Of a stretch of DNA of 64,000 nt, positions 50,991 to 58,613 are shown in pieces. The notes beneath the pieces were generated by a model. It saw only the letters and a list, made by a program, of their open reading frames with translations, did no database searches and was not told the origin of the DNA. The position numbers and the translations under genes were made by a program. The stretch lies in assembly GCA_036405135.1 (NCBI GenBank), contig DASWYF010000020.1:354000-417999 (forward strand), in the 5' to 3' direction. Numbering within the stretch: position 1 is the stretch's first letter; every line of letters begins with the position of its first letter. The stretch is from Verrucomicrobiia bacterium (lineage in GTDB: Bacteria > Verrucomicrobiota > Verrucomicrobiia > Limisphaerales > JAEYXS01).

Positions 50991-51187
50991 GGGGATTTGT
51001 AATCTCTAAAGAGCATCAGTATTACGGGCAAATCCCGGCATCCATCACCCCTCCGAGCTCCGACAGGGTCGCGAGTTCGGGCGGGGGTGACTACGCCCTC
51101 GTTCTTCATAAGGTTTACCATTATCAAAGTTTAGAAATAGTGGAGATTTGCCGCAGTCGAGCGATTTCATCCGTTTGAGTTATTGGA

Positions 51188-51239
51188 CGTTGCTGCGGGT
51201 CGGAGACTCGTGCTCCTTGCGGGCGCATATTCGGTGGCC
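51188..51239. repeat. REP-like hairpin copy upstream of aroB
   Basis: The first 31 bp match the right arm of the inverted repeat at 33722-33759 with a few changes: the stem is GCGGGTC GGA GACTCGT instead of GACCCGC. The shared tail TTCG(G)TGGCC lies after an insertion of about 11 bp. No opposite arm is found nearby. The rest of the 288-bp gap (50991-51278) shows nothing else recognisable. Confidence 0.7.
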
Positions 51240-51278
51240 CAGCCTTTACTCCACCATTGCTTTGCCTATCCTTCGGGC

Positions 51279-52370
51279 ATGCGTACGGTTCATGTGGCGT
51301 TAGGCAGCCGGAGTTATGACATCCTGATTGGTCGCGATCTGCTCGTCCGTTTGGGGCGGGAGTGTCGCAAACTTTCCTTGGGCAAGCGTTGCGCGGTGAT
51401 CGCGGACAGCAACACGGCACCGCTCTTTGCGGATATGGCCATGAAATCTCTCACGGCAACGGGCTTCGAGCCGGTGCTCATCACGATGCCTGCCGGTGAG
51501 CGGTCCAAGAATTTGAAGGTGGTGGAGCAATGCTACGCGCAGATGGCGGCGCATCGGTTGGAGCGGAAATCCTTCATCGTCGCGCTCGGTGGTGGTGTGG
51601 TGGGCGATCTCGCGGGATTCGTGGCAGCGACTTACTTGCGCGGTATGGCCTTCGTGCAAGTGCCCACGACTTTGCTCGCGCAGGTGGATAGTTCTGTGGG
51701 CGGCAAGACGGGCGTGAATCTCAAGGCAGGCAAGAATCTGGTAGGCGCGTTCCATCAACCCAAGCTGGTGCTGTGCGATCAGGATACGTTGAAGACGCTG
51801 CCCGAGCGCGAGTTCAAGGCAGGCCTCGCGGAGGTGATCAAATACGGCATCATCTATGATGCGAAGTTCTTCGCGCGTTTGGAGAAGGATTTGGCGAAGT
51901 TGTTGCAACGGGACAATGCCGCGCTCACTTATGCCGTCGCCCGCTCTTGCGAAGTGAAAGCGGAGGTGGTGAGCCAGGATGAAACCGAGACGGGCTTGCG
52001 CGCCATCTTGAATTTCGGTCATACGATCGGGCATGGATTGGAAGCGATTTCGTCTTACGGGAAGTATTTGCACGGTGAGGCAATCTCGATCGGGCAAGTG
52101 GCGGCTGCACATCTTTCGGCGCATCTTAGCGGGTTGAGCGTTCCCGAAGTGGAACGAATCGCGACGTTGTTCGCTCGGTCTGGCCTGCCCATCTCGGTGA
52201 AACTGACGGCGGCGCAGCGCAAAGCTCTTTTCGCCGCGATGAAGCTGGATAAGAAGGTGAGCGGTGGGGAGATCAAGTTTGTGCTGGCGAAGAAGATCGG
52301 CGGGATCGTGTGGGGGCAGAGTGTGGCGGATGCGGTGGTGAATGAGGTGTTGGATGAGATTGAGGACTGA
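51279..52370 (+). CDS. aroB: 3-dehydroquinate synthase
   Basis: The 363-residue enzyme converts DAHP to 3-dehydroquinate in the shikimate pathway (cytosol, NAD+ and Zn/Co). Visible motifs are GGGVVGDLAGFVA, TYLRGMAFVQVPTTLLAQVD (exactly 20), SSVGGKTGVN, the metal histidines in NFGHTIGHGLE and GEAISIG. The open frame extends 32 codons upstream across the repeat copy at 51188, but the ATG at 51279 gives the normal N-terminus (RTVHVALGSRSYDI). It stands alone; other aro genes are not in the window. Confidence 0.97.
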   Translation: MRTVHVALGSRSYDILIGRDLLVRLGRECRKLSLGKRCAVIADSNTAPLFADMAMKSLTATGFEPVLITMPAGERSKNLKVVEQCYAQMAAHRLERKSFIVALGGGVVGDLAGFVAATYLRGMAFVQVPTTLLAQVDSSVGGKTGVNLKAGKNLVGAFHQPKLVLCDQDTLKTLPEREFKAGLAEVIKYGIIYDAKFFARLEKDLAKLLQRDNAALTYAVARSCEVKAEVVSQDETETGLRAILNFGHTIGHGLEAISSYGKYLHGEAISIGQVAAAHLSAHLSGLSVPEVERIATLFARSGLPISVKLTAAQRKALFAAMKLDKKVSGGEIKFVLAKKIGGIVWGQSVADAVVNEVLDEIED

Positions 52371-52535
52371 GTTTCAAGTTTTCAGTGTTCAGTTTTCAGA
52401 AGGGAAAGTAGAGCCTCGCTCCTCGGCTAGGAGGGGGTGGCCCGTTGAGGACCCCCGACAGTGAATCGGGGCAAGCCGCGGACCCTGCCTATGGCGGCTG
52501 GGGCGATTTGAACCGGAATTGATAAAATTACTACT

Positions 52536-53135
52536 ATGTCTGCTGTCAGCGAAACGATCGTCCGCGAGTATTTCGAGCTCCACGGTTTCTTCGTCCGCCA
52601 GCAGCGCAAGCATGTGGCGCCCTCCAAGCGCGAAGATGATGACATCGATTTCTTTGTCCTCAACCCGCACTACGAGATCTCCACCGAGCCATTGCCCTTC
52701 ATCTTGGGTTCGCGGGATTTGCCGAGCATCTCCCGGGCCGTGGTGGTGGTGAAAGGCTGGCACACGGAGACCTTCAGCCCAGCCGTTCTCGCTCACGCAC
52801 CGGAGATTTTCCGCTTCGTGCAGCCGGAAGTGTTCAAACAGGCGGAGAAGGCGATCGGTGAAGGTGGTCCGTTGACGAAGATACTGGTTGTCCCCGCCTT
52901 GCCGCAGAGCACTGAAGCGAGGGATCAAAGCATCGAACTGTTGCGCGCCAAAGGCATTGATGCGGTCATCCCCTTCCAAGGCATGTTGAGCGATCTGGTG
53001 AACTACACCGAGACGAACCGGAACTACCAGAAATCCGACTTGCTCCAAACAATCCGTATCTTGAAGAACTACGATTTTTTCAAGGAACCGCAGATGGAGC
53101 TCTTCAAGACGAAGAAAAAAGGGCGGAAGGATTAA
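52536..53135 (+). CDS. Conserved hypothetical, possibly nuclease-like fold
   Basis: The 199-residue soluble protein is not assigned to a family. The N-terminal third contains IVREYFELHGFFVRQQRK, an acidic cluster REDDDIDFFVLNP, and a strand ISRAVVVVKGWHTETF. The pattern (helix, D-x-D, hydrophobic strand, V-V-K) is reminiscent of PD-(D/E)xK-like nucleases or Vsr-type folds. This is a weak inference. The C-terminal part is helical and charged, ending KTKKKGRKD. It follows aroB by 165 bp (the gap holds low-complexity text similar to other gaps) and precedes the convergent GFA protein. Confidence 0.7.
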   Translation: MSAVSETIVREYFELHGFFVRQQRKHVAPSKREDDDIDFFVLNPHYEISTEPLPFILGSRDLPSISRAVVVVKGWHTETFSPAVLAHAPEIFRFVQPEVFKQAEKAIGEGGPLTKILVVPALPQSTEARDQSIELLRAKGIDAVIPFQGMLSDLVNYTETNRNYQKSDLLQTIRILKNYDFFKEPQMELFKTKKKGRKD

Positions 53136-53208
53136 AAACTTTCAAGGGGAGGACTGCAGAATATACCGAGTACGCGCATAAAGGGGTAAGAGTGATCAAG
53201 AGGGCGAT

Positions 53209-53616
53209 CTATGACGGACGGTTTTGAGTAAAATGGGGCAAGCCATCGTCCAGTTTGATCCAAGGGAGTTTATCTTCCGTCCAAGTATGATCGGCGGCTA
53301 GCAAGTAGTCAGGTTCATCCAGGCTGCAGATGGTGACGCCAATCTCATCAGCATCCGGGCCGGTCATAAACACCAGAGGTGTGCCGCAATGAGCGCAGAA
53401 GCAGCGGAGGCGGCCCGCCCAGTGCAGTTCACGCGGCTGGCCCGAGGTATAGCGGAAGGAGCTGCGCCGGAAACATGCCCAGGTGATGAAGGGCGCGCCG
53501 CTGCTCCGGCGGCAATCGAGACAATGGCAATGGGTGATGTCGTAGGGCCGGCCCGTGGCCTCATAGCGCACAGTGCCGCACAGGCAACCGCCATGGAATA
53601 CATTTGCTGCTGGCAT
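53209..53616 (-). CDS. GFA family zinc protein (glutathione-dependent formaldehyde-activating-like)
   Basis: The 135-residue protein has the GFA/CENP-V layout: GGCLCGTVRYEA, THCHCLDCRRSSGAPF, RCFCAHCGTPLVF and TICSLDEPD, with six zinc-ligand cysteines in three CxxC or CxC groups. Members are called glutathione-dependent formaldehyde-activating enzymes, but most have unverified substrates. The ATG at 53616 is taken because the upstream 52 residues are unlike the family. It is a single gene, convergent with the hypothetical gene at 52536 (73-bp gap). Confidence 0.93.
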   Translation of the reverse strand: MPAANVFHGGCLCGTVRYEATGRPYDITHCHCLDCRRSSGAPFITWACFRRSSFRYTSGQPRELHWAGRLRCFCAHCGTPLVFMTGPDADEIGVTICSLDEPDYLLAADHTWTEDKLPWIKLDDGLPHFTQNRPS

Positions 53617-53698
53617 GGAGGACGATACGCTAGGTTTACCCGATGGTAAATGAGCCGGGCGTTGCACGGAATGAAGCCTGCAGAGATTTTGCGGTTCT

Positions 53699-54010
53699 AT
53701 GGATATCAACGGTGCAGAGTTGCTGAAGGAAAGGAAAGGGAGTGTGAAGTTCATCCTGAATGACAGCGGCATCCTGTTCTTTCCGGCGACGCAGCAGCAT
53801 CGCGATATGAAGGGGATGGGGTTGAGTTACGAGGATGATTATCGCGGGAATGCGGTGGCGGGATTGGTGATGGAGAGGCGGGTGGAGATACGGTTTCACA
53901 AGGCGTTCGCGGATGAGCGGATCAAGAGGCTGTGGGCGCGCGTGATGGCGAATGCGGAGATTGCCAAGGCGGGATTGGGGAAGCTTTACTACCAAGGAAG
54001 AGAGATTTAA
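53699..54010 (+). CDS. Hypothetical small protein
   Basis: The 103-residue protein is basic and soluble, without signal or membrane segment. Recognisable text is VKFILNDSGILFFPATQQHR near the start and FADERIKRLWARVMANAEIA near the end. No family was recognised. It starts 82 bp upstream-divergent from the GFA gene and ends 12 bp before the next membrane gene, so it heads a cluster of unknowns reading on the plus strand up to 56408. Confidence 0.65.
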   Translation: MDINGAELLKERKGSVKFILNDSGILFFPATQQHRDMKGMGLSYEDDYRGNAVAGLVMERRVEIRFHKAFADERIKRLWARVMANAEIAKAGLGKLYYQGREI

Positions 54011-54022
54011 CGAGGACAACGC

Positions 54023-54481
54023 ATGAGCAACACGACACCGCCGGACATGGAAGCGAGGATGGAGGCGATCAAGAATGCTCCGAAGCGGGTGCGGCATGTG
54101 GCCGGGTACGGAATGCTGCTGGGGCTTATCGTTTTGCTCAGCTTTTGCGCATCGGCGTTCAGCGGGCATGTGGGGTGGGTGAAGGCGATTCTCATCGGTT
54201 TTTTTCAGATGCTTGTGCTGGTGTTCGCGGCGGCTAGTGTGCAAGACTGGCAAAAGTGGGGTTGGTGGACATTGCTGGCGTTGGTAGTCTTACGGACATT
54301 CGGTGGGCTGGGGCATTCGCTGCGCTTACTGCGGCTGATGCTGGAGGGTGGGCTGGCCGAGCATGGGCGGGATGTGTTGTTCGATCTCGTTGGAGTGGGA
54401 CAGTTCGTGGTGTGCTGCATGATCTTGTGGCTGCTGTTCACCAAAGAGGTGAGGGAGTATATCTTTAAGCGGCAAAGCTAA
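54023..54481 (+). CDS. Small four-helix membrane protein
   Basis: The 152-residue protein has four predicted membrane helices (around residues 30-50, 54-75, 80-98 and 118-142, e.g. GMLLGLIVLLSFCASAF and WWTLLALVVLRTFGGLG) and short hydrophilic ends. No family was recognised. It starts 12 bp after the previous hypothetical gene and is followed 77 bp later by a DUF3592 protein. Confidence 0.7.
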   Translation: MSNTTPPDMEARMEAIKNAPKRVRHVAGYGMLLGLIVLLSFCASAFSGHVGWVKAILIGFFQMLVLVFAAASVQDWQKWGWWTLLALVVLRTFGGLGHSLRLLRLMLEGGLAEHGRDVLFDLVGVGQFVVCCMILWLLFTKEVREYIFKRQS

Positions 54482-54558
54482 TGGGAATTAAGGCGGTAAT
54501 CTCCTTGTCGGGATCGTTTGTTTAGTTTGCAATCAGGAAGAGAAAAGGAAACAAAGTT

Positions 54559-55581
54559 GTGTTACTCGCATCTGCCATCTTCATTGTTTTTCTCAGCCTG
54601 ATGTTGAGTCGTGCCGTGGTGCGGCGGTTTGGTGGTGCGAAGGGTTTTGTAGGGGAATTGCTGCTGAAGAGTTTTGAAACAGGTTTGGCGAGCATATGGA
54701 GCCGGCTGGTGACGGTGATCGGGTTTCTAATGGTGATGTGCTCAGTGTTGCTGGGAGTGGAGCGGGGCTTCTTTGTGCTGACGGCGGAGCGCACGACGGG
54801 GACGGTGGAGGCGTTGGTTGAGAGTCGCGATGAGGATGGGCATAGCAGTTATGCGCCCAAGTATCGTTATCGTGATGCGCAAGGGCAGGAGCATACGGAC
54901 CAGCCGAACACTTATTCAGCAGCGGGCAACTATGCGGTTGGCCAGACGGTGGCGGTTTTGTATTCGCCTTTCTGGCGATGGAGATCGGTAATCGATGATG
55001 AGGTTCACATCTGGGGGATGGTGGGAGGATTAGCCATAATAGGCGGGGTTTTGCTGGTGATGGGTTGCTCGCGCTTATATTGGGCGGAGATCGCCGCGCA
55101 TTTTCAAAAAGTGACGATCGTCAGCGGATGGCAAGAACGGATCGAGCTGCGAGCGTTTCATTTGCTGGACGCGTTTTTTGCGATGCCGGGCGGATTGCGA
55201 GCGGGGACAATGATGTGTGTGTTAATGGCGGTTTCCATCCCGGTCACTGCTTTCTTCGATCCGATCAAAACGGAACACATTTGGTGGGAATGGGCGGCTT
55301 TGGTCGGAGTGGCGCTTATGTTGGCCGTGGGATTGTTGAATCGCAGCCACTGGATGAGGCCAGTGGCAGTGCTGACGAGCCTCGTATTTTTTTACAATGC
55401 TTTTTGGGGCGCATCTTGGATTTACATGGCGGTCGTGTTCTTGATGCAGGTGGTGGTGCCGGTGCGGTATCTTTATTTTGATCCGAGGGTGAAGGATTAT
55501 TTTCAGGGGAAGGTAGCGAGGAAAGATGGTGAGGGAGGCGATGGGGCGTTTGAATTTAAGGTGAAGGATTCGGCAAGCTAG
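54559..55581 (+). CDS. DUF3592 membrane protein
   Basis: The 340-residue protein starts with GTG at 54559 and has an N-terminal helix, then a helix at about residues 52-75. An extracytoplasmic beta domain follows with TTGTVEALVESRDEDGHSSY, PKYRYRDAQGQEHTDQPNTY and GQTVAVLYSPFWRWRSVID, which is the DUF3592 pattern. More helices follow to the C-terminus (about six in total). The function of DUF3592 is unknown. It sits in the plus-strand cluster of unknowns, with 15 bp to the next gene. Confidence 0.85.
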   Translation: MLLASAIFIVFLSLMLSRAVVRRFGGAKGFVGELLLKSFETGLASIWSRLVTVIGFLMVMCSVLLGVERGFFVLTAERTTGTVEALVESRDEDGHSSYAPKYRYRDAQGQEHTDQPNTYSAAGNYAVGQTVAVLYSPFWRWRSVIDDEVHIWGMVGGLAIIGGVLLVMGCSRLYWAEIAAHFQKVTIVSGWQERIELRAFHLLDAFFAMPGGLRAGTMMCVLMAVSIPVTAFFDPIKTEHIWWEWAALVGVALMLAVGLLNRSHWMRPVAVLTSLVFFYNAFWGASWIYMAVVFLMQVVVPVRYLYFDPRVKDYFQGKVARKDGEGGDGAFEFKVKDSAS

Positions 55582-55596
55582 AAGGACATCGCCATC

Positions 55597-56205
55597 ATGT
55601 TCACGCTCGTAAAAAAATACGTGTTTAAGCCGGACGATGATGCGTGCTGCCTAACTGCATCGTATGGTTATAGTGAGGATTTTTCATGGACTCTGCAGCT
55701 TCAGAGCCAGAGTCATTTGACGAGTTTTCCAAATGAAGCAGTTGAGGTGCTGTTTGGCATGCAGGTACATCCCCTTGTAGGCAGAGTAAGCTGGTATGAG
55801 CTAATAGGTAAAAGTGTTGAGATGGATAGGCAGGAATGTGGATTCAGGTTTGATTGTGACATGTCTTCGCATTGGGAGGACATCATTGCTCTACGTTTGC
55901 GGTTTGGCCAGATTCGCGGAGCGCAATTGGAAGTCTTCGCGGAGGGTCGAGCTAGTGTTGAAGCGGCACCGGATATTTTTCCAGATGGTGAGGTGGAGTT
56001 TCACATACATGCATGGGCAAAATTTTCGGGAGTTGCCATCCATGTGCCGTTGAATGCTGCAGATCCCATCGATTATGCAACGGCCAAGATCAAAACCATA
56101 TTGCCACGATATGCTTTTGTAGCGCCAGTTCTTCGACGAACGAGTGATGATAAAGGGCTTGTCCGCGCTGTTGAAGTATTGTTCAAGCCGAAGAGTGATT
56201 TATGA
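55597..56205 (+). CDS. Hypothetical protein, beta-rich
   Basis: The 202-residue protein has no signal peptide and appears to be mainly beta strands (SWTLQLQSQSHLTSF, GEVEFHIHAWAKFSGVAIHV). It is less GC-rich than its neighbours. It starts 15 bp after the DUF3592 gene and its TGA overlaps the ATG of the next gene (ATGA at 56202-56205), so the genes are translationally coupled. No family was recognised. Confidence 0.7.
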   Translation: MFTLVKKYVFKPDDDACCLTASYGYSEDFSWTLQLQSQSHLTSFPNEAVEVLFGMQVHPLVGRVSWYELIGKSVEMDRQECGFRFDCDMSSHWEDIIALRLRFGQIRGAQLEVFAEGRASVEAAPDIFPDGEVEFHIHAWAKFSGVAIHVPLNAADPIDYATAKIKTILPRYAFVAPVLRRTSDDKGLVRAVEVLFKPKSDL

Positions 56206-56408
56206 AACTTTTTTACACAGGTCCCGTGATCAATACGGAGATGCTGGTGCTGATGCTGGAGAAGCATGGCATCGCGGCGAAAGAGGAGTTGATCGATGTG
56301 GATGGCGATCCCGATGATCTGAACCGGCAGGCGAAGGTGTTTGTGCCGGAGGAGGAGTATCGGCGGGCGTATGACCTCTTCTACGGTGAGAAAGAGGGAG
56401 AGTTATAA
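56202..56408 (+). CDS. DUF2007-like small protein
   Basis: The 68-residue protein (KLFYTGPVINTEMLVLMLEK, then NRQAKVFVPEEEYRRAYDLF) resembles DUF2007 proteins: a short ferredoxin-like fold with the V-P-E-x-x-x-x-A pattern at the end. The family is described as a putative signal-transducing domain, but its function is unproven. It overlaps the preceding gene by 4 bp. An inverted-repeat element starts 5 bp after its stop. Confidence 0.8.
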   Translation: MKLFYTGPVINTEMLVLMLEKHGIAAKEELIDVDGDPDDLNRQAKVFVPEEEYRRAYDLFYGEKEGEL

Positions 56409-56413
56409 AGAGT

Positions 56414-56513
56414 AATGACCAATGACGAAGGAATGAACAATGTCCAAGCACCAATGGCTTGGGCATTGGGTATTAGTCATTCCTTGGTCATTCGGATTTG
56501 GACATTCGTCATT
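56414..56513. repeat. Miniature inverted-repeat element between convergent genes
   Basis: The element starts AATGACCAATGACGAAGGAA 5 bp after the DUF2007-like stop and ends GGACATTCGTCATT 11 bp before the stop codon of the minus-strand DUF1501 gene. The arms are related to each other (AATGAC-GAAGGAATGA, 15 of 16) and to the arms at 58002-58607 and 38433-38590. No gene is enclosed. It is more rearranged than the 38433 copy. Confidence 0.75.
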
Positions 56514-56524
56514 CCGCAACGCCG

Positions 56525-57991
56525 TCAGGCGAGGATTCCCTTCACCACGTGGCTTTCTTCCACGCCTGTTAATTTCTGATCCAGGCCTTGGAAGCGGTAG
56601 GTGAATTTGCTGTGGTCGATGCCGAGGCAGTGGAGGATTGTTGCATTCAGGTCGTTCAGATGGACGGGGTTTTCCACGACGTTGTAGCTGTAGTCATCGG
56701 TCTCGCCGTAAACCACGCCGCCTTTGATGCCGCCGCCGGCCATGAACATGCAGAAGTTTTTCGGATGATGGTCGCGACCGTAGTTCTCTTTTGTGAGGGT
56801 GCCTTGGGAGTAGACGGTGCGGCCGAATTCACCGCCCCAGACGACGAGCGTGTCTTTCAGGAGGCCGCGATCTTTCAGGTCTTTCAAGAGTGCGTAGGTG
56901 GGTTGGTCCACATCGCGGCATTGGTCGGAGATGTCTTTCGGCAGGTTGTTATGCTGATCCCAGCCGCGATGGAGGATTTGCACGACTCGGACATCGCGCT
57001 CGGCGAGTTTCCGCGCGAGCAAGGCGGAGTGGGCGAAGGTGCCGGGCTTGGTGACGTCCGGGCCATACATCTCGAGCGTGGCTTTCGATTCCTTCGAGAA
57101 ATCGATGAGGTCCGGCACGGAGGTCTGCATGCGGAAGGCCATCTCGTATTGAGCGATGCGCGTGAGGGTCTCGGGATCGCCGAAGCGTTTGTGCGTGGCG
57201 GCGTTCAACTGGCCAAGGCCATCGAGCATGTCGCGGCGCGCACTGGCATCCACGCCAGGAGGATTTTTCACGAAGAGCACGGGATCGCCCTGTGAACGCA
57301 ATGCCACGCCGGTATGGCCGGTGGCGAGGAAGCCGGAGCTCCACATGCGAGTGAACAAAGCTTGGGCGGCAGAACCGGAGGACCACGTGGGCGTGAGGAC
57401 GACGAAAGCGGGCAGGTCGTTATTCTCACTGCCGAGGCCGTAGGAGAGCCAGGAACCGAGGCTCGCTTTGCCGGGGAGTTCGCTGCCGGTCATCACGAAG
57501 GTGCAGGCGGGATCGTGATTGATGGCGTTCGTGTGCACAGTTTTCACGAGCGCGATGTCATCCACCATCTTCGCGGTGTGCGGAAGCAATTCGCTGACCC
57601 ACATACCGCACTTGCCGTGCTGGGCGAACTTGAATTTCGACGGAGCGACGGGCAAGCGCGCCTGACCGCTCGTCATGGTGGTGATGCGCTGGCCTTTGCG
57701 GATGGATTCCGGCAAGTCCTTATCAAACTGCTCCACGAGCTTCGGCTTGTAATCGAACGTGTCGAGCTGTGATGGCCCGCCGTTCATGTGGAGGTAGATG
57801 ATGCGTTTGGCCTTCGGGGTGAAATGAGGCAGGCCGGGCAAGGGCGGGTGAACGCGGGTGCCTTTCTTCGTAGCGGCGTTCAGCATGCCAGGCATGCCGC
57901 CCAACATGGCCAGGGCGATGGAGCCGACGCCGAGACCGGCACCGGCGAAGAACTGGCGGCGGTTGATGTGTTTCAAATACTCAGAATTCAT
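56525..57991 (-). CDS. DUF1501 protein (Tat-exported)
   Basis: The 489-residue protein has a twin-arginine signal ([17 protein letters not shown], Arg11-Arg12) and the DUF1501 pattern [20 protein letters not shown] (exactly 20), [20 protein letters not shown] (20), [13 protein letters not shown] and [20 protein letters not shown] (20), ending SHVVKGILA. It is the downstream partner of the PSD1 gene at 58614-61760. An extra 17 codons upstream are translated from the repeat arm ([10 protein letters not shown]) and are rejected, so the ATG at 57991 is used. The repeat element lies 10 bp upstream of this start and separates it from its PSD1 partner. Confidence 0.95.
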   Translation of the reverse strand: MNSEYLKHINRRQFFAGAGLGVGSIALAMLGGMPGMLNAATKKGTRVHPPLPGLPHFTPKAKRIIYLHMNGGPSQLDTFDYKPKLVEQFDKDLPESIRKGQRITTMTSGQARLPVAPSKFKFAQHGKCGMWVSELLPHTAKMVDDIALVKTVHTNAINHDPACTFVMTGSELPGKASLGSWLSYGLGSENNDLPAFVVLTPTWSSGSAAQALFTRMWSSGFLATGHTGVALRSQGDPVLFVKNPPGVDASARRDMLDGLGQLNAATHKRFGDPETLTRIAQYEMAFRMQTSVPDLIDFSKESKATLEMYGPDVTKPGTFAHSALLARKLAERDVRVVQILHRGWDQHNNLPKDISDQCRDVDQPTYALLKDLKDRGLLKDTLVVWGGEFGRTVYSQGTLTKENYGRDHHPKNFCMFMAGGGIKGGVVYGETDDYSYNVVENPVHLNDLNATILHCLGIDHSKFTYRFQGLDQKLTGVEESHVVKGILA

Positions 57992-58001
57992 ATGCAGGGA
58001 G

Positions 58002-58037
58002 AATGACCAATGACGAAATCCGAATGACGAAGGAATG
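58002..58037. repeat. Left inverted arm of the cassette
   Basis: This 36-bp arm starts AATGACCAATGACGAAATCC and continues GAATGACGAAGGAATG. It lies 10 bp upstream of the DUF1501 start codon and 50 bp beyond the stop of the enclosed gene. Confidence 0.9.
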
Positions 58038-58087
58038 AGCAATGTCTAATGCTCAAATGAGAGTTCGGTGTCAGTGGTTTGTTCATG

Positions 58088-58606
58088 TCAGGAGCTTCTA
58101 AAGATTTTGCAGAAGATGAGATGGATTTCGCGGGCTTCTTTCCAGATCGCGCGAGCCTCGTCTTTCAAGGGTTCTTCGGCGGTAGCGATCATGCGGAGCC
58201 AGTATTTGGTTTCTCTGGCTTCTTTACGGCAGGTGCCAATCTTGTTCTTAAATTCTTTTTTGGAAACAGAGTCATCTGCTTCGCAGTAATTTGCTCCTAC
58301 ACTTGTGCCTGATCGGACTAGCTGGCTGATCAGGGAATTGTTTGTCGGACTTGTGGGGATCTTTTTGCAGAAGCGAATGATGCGCTCGCCGAACAAGGCT
58401 GTGCGTTCTTCCAAATCAAACTTCTGATCCGCTGATGAAGCGTCTTCCTTCAAAACGGAAGGAGATGAATCGGGTGCGCCCAACTGCCAATTCTCAACGC
58501 CCCAAAAAGCAAGGTCCGATGAGTCATCACTATCAGATAACTCATCCAGCCATTGGGGCTTGGTCATTTGGCATTCCTTCGTCATTCGGATTTCGGCATT
58601 GGTCAT
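58088..58606 (-). CDS. Four-helix-bundle protein (23S rRNA-intervening-sequence/S23-like)
   Basis: The 172-residue protein ends with the four-helix-bundle domain typical of proteins encoded in 23S rRNA intervening sequences: LEERTALFGERIIRFCKKIP, SLISQLVRSGTSVGANYCEA, KNKIGTCRKEARETKYWLRM and AREIHLIFCKIF. These form a pentameric helical bundle related to the Avd accessory protein of diversity-generating retroelements. The first 12 codons (MTNAEIRMTKEC) are translated from the repeat arm, followed by a low-complexity Asp/Ser-rich stretch (WLDELSDSDDSSDLAFWG), so the start could also be a later ATG (58585 or 58567). No reverse transcriptase is nearby. Its function is unknown. Confidence 0.9.
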   Translation of the reverse strand: MTNAEIRMTKECQMTKPQWLDELSDSDDSSDLAFWGVENWQLGAPDSSPSVLKEDASSADQKFDLEERTALFGERIIRFCKKIPTSPTNNSLISQLVRSGTSVGANYCEADDSVSKKEFKNKIGTCRKEARETKYWLRMIATAEEPLKDEARAIWKEAREIHLIFCKIFRSS

Positions 58607-58607
58607 T
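58572..58607. repeat. Right inverted arm of the cassette
   Basis: This arm starts CATTCCTTCGTCATTCGGAT and continues TTCGGCATTGGTCATT; it is the reverse complement of the left arm apart from one base. It includes the start codon of the enclosed gene and ends 6 bp before the PSD1 stop codon. Confidence 0.9.
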
Positions 58608-58613
58608 ACGAAG

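Larger units (their letters stand above)
58002..58607. mobile_element. Inverted-repeat cassette carrying a four-helix-bundle gene
   Basis: Two 36-bp arms (58002-58037 and 58572-58607) are inverted copies with a single difference (35/36). They enclose one gene (58088-58606, minus strand) whose start codon lies in the right arm. The element occupies 606 of the 622 bp between a PSD1 gene and its DUF1501 partner, which are normally adjacent. In the sibling operon (44198/44210) the gap is 11 bp. No target-site duplication is obvious. Related gene-less elements occur at 38433-38590 and 56414-56513. Confidence 0.85.

Noticed and set aside
57992..58042. 17-codon extension of the DUF1501 frame ([10 protein letters not shown])
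   Set aside because: It is translated from the inverted-repeat arm and precedes the Tat signal; not part of the protein.
58088..58606. Diversity-generating retroelement suggested by the Avd-like four-helix-bundle protein
   Set aside because: No reverse transcriptase and no template/variable repeat pair with adenine-specific changes was found nearby.
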